NCBI GenBank assembly: GCA_004356335.1
Contig: SMXP01000101.1
Span: 1 to 8,364, forward strand
DNA length: 8,364 nucleotides
Direction of reading: 5' to 3'
From: Alphaproteobacteria bacterium
GTDB lineage: Bacteria; Pseudomonadota; Alphaproteobacteria; SMXP01
The position numbers and the translations under genes were made by a program. This document shows, piece by piece, positions 5,245 through 8,364 of the stretch. Every line of letters starts with the position of its first letter. Within the stretch, counting starts at the first letter, position 1. The notes under the pieces are model-generated. The model had not been told where the DNA came from, did no database searches, and was given only the letters and a program-made list of their open reading frames with translations.

Positions 5245-6402
5245 ATGACCTTCAATCCACCCCCAGCATTCGACCGCATCTACACGACCCATGTGGGCAG
5301 TCTGCCACGACCGCAATCGCTTCTCGATATTATGCACGCCAAGACGGAAGGGCGCCCTTACGACACAACACAGCTCAAGGGGGAGGTTCGCCAATCTGTT
5401 GGCGACATCGTTGATAGGCAAGTCGCGACCGGTCTCGATCTTGTCAGCGATGGTGAAATGAGTAAACCGAGCTATGCCACCTATGTATCGGAACGGCTCA
5501 ATGGTTTCGGCGGTGAGTTTAAGGGCCATACGGCACGCGATTTGGTGGATTATCGAGACTACGCGCTCAATTTGGTGAAAATCGGCGCAGTGGTGCCCAG
5601 GGCCGGCGGTGCCTGTTGTCAGGGACCGGTCTCCATGAAAAACACGCAAGCCCTAGACGAGGATATAGACAATTTTACAACGGCCGTGACGGCGGCGAAT
5701 CCGGTGGGCGCCTTCATAAATGCGGCGTCGCCGGGCGTTGTTGCCGTGTTTCAAAAAAATGAATTTTATGAGACGGAGACCGCCTACATAGAGGCGGTCG
5801 CCCAAGCTTTGCAATTTGAATATGAAGCGATTGTCGATGCGGGGTTTCTTCTTCAAATTGACTGCCCGGATCTTGCCATGAGCCGTCATCTTGGTCTTGC
5901 GGGCATGGACGAAAAGGATTTTGTTAAAGTTGCGGCACGCAACATAGATGTTCTCAATGAGGCGGTAAGGAACATTCCAGCGGAAAAAATGCGCATGCAT
6001 GTGTGTTGGGGCAATTATCCAGGGCCTCATCATTGGGATATTGCGCTGGCCAGCATTATAGACGTCGTGCTTCGCGCAAAACCTACCTATCTATTGCTCG
6101 AGGCGGCAAATCCCCGACACGGGCACGAATGGGTGGTGTTTCGGGATGTGTCCTTGCCCGACGATAAGATTCTCATCCCGGGCGTCATCGATTCCACGTC
6201 CAATTATATCGAACATCCGGAATTAGTGGCGCAGCGGATTTGCCGCTATGCGGAGATTGTCGGTCGGGAGCGGGTAATGGCCGGCTCGGATTGTGGCTTT
6301 TCCACCTTTAGTGGCTACCCCACCGTCCACCCCGATATCGTTTGGGGCAAACTCGATACGCTGGTCGAGGGTGCCCAGCGAGCCAGCGACATACTTTGGT
6401 AA
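5245..6402 (+). CDS. MetE C-terminal-domain-like zinc methyltransferase homologue
   Basis: A 385-residue TIM-barrel protein of the cobalamin-independent methionine synthase II / UROD-like superfamily. It lacks the N-terminal half of full-length MetE. Visible features: THVGSLPRP (15-23) equals the barrel-entry motif; SDGEM (68-72) matches the conserved DGE; QIDCPDLAM (near 203) replaces the QIDEPAL of MetE. The predicted zinc ligands H252 and C254 (MHVCWG), E286 (LLLEAANPR) and C350 (GSDCGF) are all present, so thiol activation is likely. Such stand-alone homologues can be methyl or alkyl transferases to thiols (the epoxyalkane:CoM transferase is a relative), and many catabolic clusters carry them. 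The Glu-to-Cys change in the QID motif argues against ordinary methionine synthesis. ATG has GGGAG 6 bases upstream. It precedes the molybdenum-hydroxylase subunits by 338 bases. Confidence 0.85.
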   Translation: MTFNPPPAFDRIYTTHVGSLPRPQSLLDIMHAKTEGRPYDTTQLKGEVRQSVGDIVDRQVATGLDLVSDGEMSKPSYATYVSERLNGFGGEFKGHTARDLVDYRDYALNLVKIGAVVPRAGGACCQGPVSMKNTQALDEDIDNFTTAVTAANPVGAFINAASPGVVAVFQKNEFYETETAYIEAVAQALQFEYEAIVDAGFLLQIDCPDLAMSRHLGLAGMDEKDFVKVAARNIDVLNEAVRNIPAEKMRMHVCWGNYPGPHHWDIALASIIDVVLRAKPTYLLLEAANPRHGHEWVVFRDVSLPDDKILIPGVIDSTSNYIEHPELVAQRICRYAEIVGRERVMAGSDCGFSTFSGYPTVHPDIVWGKLDTLVEGAQRASDILW

Positions 6403-6740
6403 TCGTGCGTCCCGCGTTAAATCGCATCATCCCGGTGTTTTCTGAGTGTCTCTCTCAGCTTTGTTTTTCTCCTATCATAATGGAAATTCTGCCCTTTGGA
6501 TTGGTTTGTCCGTTGCTATTCAGAGATTGGCCGCGAGGTAAAGAATCGCACGGATTTGGTCTTATCGCGGCAAGACCAGTGCTGATGCCTTAACTGTGTT
6601 GCGGCACGGGCCATGGAAAGCGATGGTATTTGGCCAAAAAGTGGTGTAGATCGAACACTTAAAGCCAAGCGGGGGCGTTGCAATCCTTCTGTTTTGCTAA
6701 AAATGGCGCCCATAAGGATAAGGGACGTATAGGATACACA
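6403..6740. other. Non-coding interval between methyltransferase and hydroxylase genes
   Basis: 338 bases without a supportable gene. Short frames here have no ribosome binding site or family likeness. A weak hairpin followed by a T-rich tract begins at 6442. The 3' part should hold the promoter of the downstream two-gene operon, but I see no -35/-10 pair good enough to call. AGGA at 6731-6734 is the ribosome binding site of the next gene. Confidence 0.5.
6442..6470 (+). terminator. Weak intrinsic terminator candidate
   Basis: CTGAG (6442-6446) and CTCAG (6454-6458) form a 5-bp stem with a 7-base loop, followed by CTTTGTTTTTCT. It lies 40 bases after the methyltransferase stop. The stem is short, so terminator strength is doubtful. 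Confidence 0.3.
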
Positions 6741-7718
6741 ATGCAATTTTCCGATTTCGCCTACGTCAAGCCGGCAACGCTCGAAGAAGGCCTTAAACTT
6801 CTGCAGAAATCGAAGGGCACGGCGCAGATTCTTGCTGGCGGAACCGATGTCCTGTTCAACATGAAGATGGGTCTTTTCCAGCCAGAGACGCTCATCAATA
6901 TAAAATCATTGCCGGAACTCACGAATGTCGAGGAACAACCGGACGGCACCTTGCGCATTGGTGCGTGTTGCCGGCTGACCGATCTCATCGGTCATCCATT
7001 GATTGCGGAAAGATATCCGGCGTTGAATAAAACCATTCGAGGGGTTGCCTCCTGGCATGTGCGTAATATGGCAACGATTGGCGGGAGTCTTTGTCTCGAC
7101 ACACGCTGCTGGTACACCAATCAAAGCAAGGAATGGCGTGACGCGCGGGAACCGTGCTTTAAAACCGACGGCGATATTTGCCATGTGATCAAAAGCTCGC
7201 CGGATTGCGTGGCGATCAACAGTTCCGATTCCGCACTCATTTTAATGGTGATGGATGCCCATGTGACGGCGGCCAAGGTGGGTACCACGCGGGATATTCC
7301 CCTTGTGGACTTTTACCGAGATGACGGTATGGATCATACGGTTTTGGCGCCGGATGAGATCCTAACCATGATCACCGTGCCGCCGTGTAGCGACCGGTTG
7401 ATGTTCAGCAAGATTGCACCGCGCGAGGGACTCGATTTTTCCTTGGGGGCGATTGCGGCAGGGGTGACTCAAAGCGGCGACAAGGTATCCGCCGTGAAGC
7501 TGGTGATCGGCTCCTTGATCACGCAACCGCTCATGTTAAAGAATACCGCCAAGATCATCCTCGATGGCGGGCTTGGTGATGATGTGATAAAATCAGCCGC
7601 CGAACATGCGGTTGAAGAGGCAGGTTTGTTGACCAATCTATATTCATTAGTCGCCTATAAGCGCGAACTCATCAAAGCATTGGTCAAGCGCGCTTTGACC
7701 GAGCTAAGGGGGGATTAG
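6741..7718 (+). CDS. 4-hydroxybenzoyl-CoA reductase-type FAD/[4Fe-4S] subunit
   Basis: A 325-residue FAD-binding subunit of the molybdenum-hydroxylase (xanthine oxidase) family, resembling the beta subunit HcrB. The FAD motifs are ILAGGTDVLFNMK (30-42) and the ATIGGSL segment (111-117). After it comes an insert absent from ordinary CO dehydrogenase/xanthine dehydrogenase FAD subunits: CLDTRCWYTNQSKEWRDA, then C139, C147 and C156. C123, C139, C147 and C156 have spacing 16-8-9. As I recall, this is the spacing of the four Cys that hold the extra [4Fe-4S] cluster in the Thauera enzyme, one position shifted. That cluster serves electron transfer from ferredoxin towards the molybdenum site for reductive dehydroxylation. 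The start at 6741 has AGGA 6 bases upstream; an upstream in-frame ATG at 6678 lacks one. The C-terminal domain (about 215-325) is the CO dehydrogenase flavoprotein C-terminal type. The catalytic subunit is not adjacent. Confidence 0.88.
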   Translation: MQFSDFAYVKPATLEEGLKLLQKSKGTAQILAGGTDVLFNMKMGLFQPETLINIKSLPELTNVEEQPDGTLRIGACCRLTDLIGHPLIAERYPALNKTIRGVASWHVRNMATIGGSLCLDTRCWYTNQSKEWRDAREPCFKTDGDICHVIKSSPDCVAINSSDSALILMVMDAHVTAAKVGTTRDIPLVDFYRDDGMDHTVLAPDEILTMITVPPCSDRLMFSKIAPREGLDFSLGAIAAGVTQSGDKVSAVKLVIGSLITQPLMLKNTAKIILDGGLGDDVIKSAAEHAVEEAGLLTNLYSLVAYKRELIKALVKRALTELRGD

Positions 7719-7721
7719 TCC

Positions 7722-8213
7722 ATGGCTAAATCGATCATCGCGCTGACCGTCAATGGCGATCCTCACGAGCTGGCCGTGTCGCCGCGTCAAACCCTTCAAG
7801 ATGTTATTCGCGACGACCTTGGCTTGATTGGCACAAAGAAAGGATGCACCAGCGGCAGTTGCGGCGTGTGCACCATAATCAATGACGAAGGCGAGGCCAT
7901 CCTGTCATGCTTGACGCTTGCCATTGAATGGGATGGTTGTTCCTTGACGACCATTGAGGGAATCGAAATTGACGGAACACTTCACCCGGTACAAAAAGCC
8001 TTTATCGAATATGGCGCCGTCCAGTGCGGCTTTTGCACACCGGGCCTTCTTATGACGGCAAAGGCGCTGGTCGATTCCAATCCCGACCCTGACGACGAAG
8101 CGATCAACGAAGCCCTGGCAGGCGTCATTTGCCGCTGCACCGGTCACATAAAGGTCAAGCACGCGATCCGTAACGTTTCGCAATTCACCTCAAAATCCGG
8201 TAAGGACGATTAG
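7722..8213 (+). CDS. Molybdenum-hydroxylase [2Fe-2S] small subunit (HcrC-like)
   Basis: A 163-residue iron-sulfur subunit with the two standard clusters. The plant-ferredoxin-type cluster uses C42, C47, C50 (GCTSGSCGVC) and C63. The second, in the helical C-terminal domain, uses C102, C105 (QCGFC) and C137, C139 (CRCTG). It carries electrons between the molybdopterin centre and the FAD/[4Fe-4S] subunit and is cytosolic. Length matches the family (about 160). AGGGGGG lies 8 bases upstream of ATG, and only 3 bases separate it from the preceding stop, so the pair is an operon. The CxxxxCxxC and CxxC...CxC patterns are complete, so it should be functional. The TAG stop (8211-8213) is the first three bases of repeat copy 5. 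No large molybdopterin subunit follows on the + strand. Confidence 0.92.
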   Translation: MAKSIIALTVNGDPHELAVSPRQTLQDVIRDDLGLIGTKKGCTSGSCGVCTIINDEGEAILSCLTLAIEWDGCSLTTIEGIEIDGTLHPVQKAFIEYGAVQCGFCTPGLLMTAKALVDSNPDPDDEAINEALAGVICRCTGHIKVKHAIRNVSQFTSKSGKDD

Positions 8214-8284
8214 AGTGTTTCCAGGAAAAGCATGCCCCGGCGAAGGCCGGGGTGGTCCCGGTTTTCCGTCCGAATGCGCTCTAG
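8211..8284 (+). repeat. RIME-like element, copy 5: single palindrome with nested insert
   Basis: Begins TAGAGTGTTTCCAGGAAAAG as in copy 2 and ends TTTTCCGTCCGAATGCGC then TCTAG as in copy 1. Palindrome B and the linker are missing, so only palindrome A remains. The outer arms (GTGTTTCC and GAATGCGC) no longer match each other, so this looks like a chimera. Between GGAAAAG and TGG a 22-base segment with its own hairpin is present where the other A copies have nothing. The left TAG is the stop of the [2Fe-2S] subunit; the right CTAG contains a stop on the minus strand. Confidence 0.85.
8235..8252. repeat. GC-rich hairpin nested in repeat copy 5
   Basis: CCCCGGC (8235-8241), loop GAAG, GCCGGGG (8246-8252): a 7-bp perfect stem. 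It is part of a 22-base segment starting at 8231 that interrupts the A palindrome. Short hairpins of the CCCCGGC-GAAG-GCCGGGG kind are frequent dispersed elements in alphaproteobacteria, so it could be one such mini-repeat. Confidence 0.75.
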
Positions 8285-8364
8285 GTGTTTAGTCCCGGCA
8301 ATTGATGGATTGGATTTACAGTGAAGGTTTGCGGCTTGTTTGTCCAGATTTTGCAGATGTATTC
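8281..8364 (-). CDS. Unidentified protein, C-terminal 27 residues (partial)
   Basis: On the minus strand a frame is open from the right edge to a TAG at 8283-8281. It encodes 27 residues with CKIWTNKPQTF near the middle and ending in NPIHQLPGLNT. Its TAG is part of the terminal CTAG of repeat copy 5, the same arrangement seen at other genes here, which favours this reading. The opposite strand has a competing open frame (ATG 8305, MDWIYSEGLRL...) but no ribosome binding site. I cannot assign a family; a transposase C-terminus is one possibility but only a guess. Confidence 0.4.
   Translation of the reverse strand, partial: EYICKIWTNKPQTFTVNPIHQLPGLNT

Noticed and set aside
201..6578. 13-base sequence CGCGGCAAGACCA occurring at 201-213 and 6566-6578
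   Set aside because: In an 8.4-kb window about one shared 13-mer is expected by chance, and the flanks do not match.
8305..8364. Plus-strand open frame starting ATG at 8305 and running to the edge, as a possible large molybdenum subunit
   Set aside because: No ribosome binding site, and the first 20 residues (beginning MDWIYSEGLRL) do not look like the N-terminus of a molybdopterin-binding subunit. The minus-strand frame ending in the repeat is better supported.

Overview
The window looks like part of the chromosome of an alphaproteobacterium with roughly 50% G+C. The main evidence is a family of intergenic elements of about 105 bp, each made of two palindromes. They resemble the rhizobial RIME elements in length and architecture, though I cannot confirm homology without a search. 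The gene families present (PQQ-dependent dehydrogenase, amidase-signature enzyme, DUF2848, molybdenum-hydroxylase subunits) fit a metabolically versatile environmental alphaproteobacterium. I cannot name the genus.

Layout. Bases 1-198 are the 3' end of a PQQ-dependent dehydrogenase on the + strand. Bases 350-3040 form a minus-strand block, in transcription order: an amidase-signature hydrolase, a DUF2848 protein and a small cupin. Repeat copies lie upstream of the amidase (3077-3183), between amidase and DUF2848 (1515-1619) and after the cupin (249-353). Bases 3184-3432 are non-coding and lead into a TTG-started sulfotransferase-family gene (3433-4227). Bases 4228-4906 are mostly non-coding and hold a 32-bp perfect palindrome, a decayed repeat copy, a good promoter candidate and a very short hydrophobic ORF with a strong ribosome binding site (4694-4780). 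A 69-residue two-helix membrane protein follows (4907-5116). The rest is a + strand catabolic segment: a MetE-C-like zinc methyltransferase homologue (5245-6402), then two tightly coupled genes for the FAD/[4Fe-4S] and [2Fe-2S] subunits of a 4-hydroxybenzoyl-CoA-reductase-type enzyme (6741-7718, 7722-8213). A shortened repeat copy with a second hairpin inside it (8211-8284) separates these from the 3' end of an unidentified minus-strand gene.

How the genes may fit together. The minus-strand block looks like amide hydrolysis followed by processing of the released acid, with DUF2848 (FAH-like fold) and the cupin translationally close. The + strand block contains the electron-transfer half of a molybdenum enzyme whose 4-Cys insert matches benzoyl-CoA-pathway enzymes. 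Its molybdopterin catalytic subunit is not next to it on either side within this window.

The most unusual feature is the repeat family. Three genes of this window, and probably a fourth, take their TAG stop codon from the CTAG/TTAG-type terminus of a repeat. The copies also show compensatory stem changes, a copy that looks like a recombination product, and a nested insertion.
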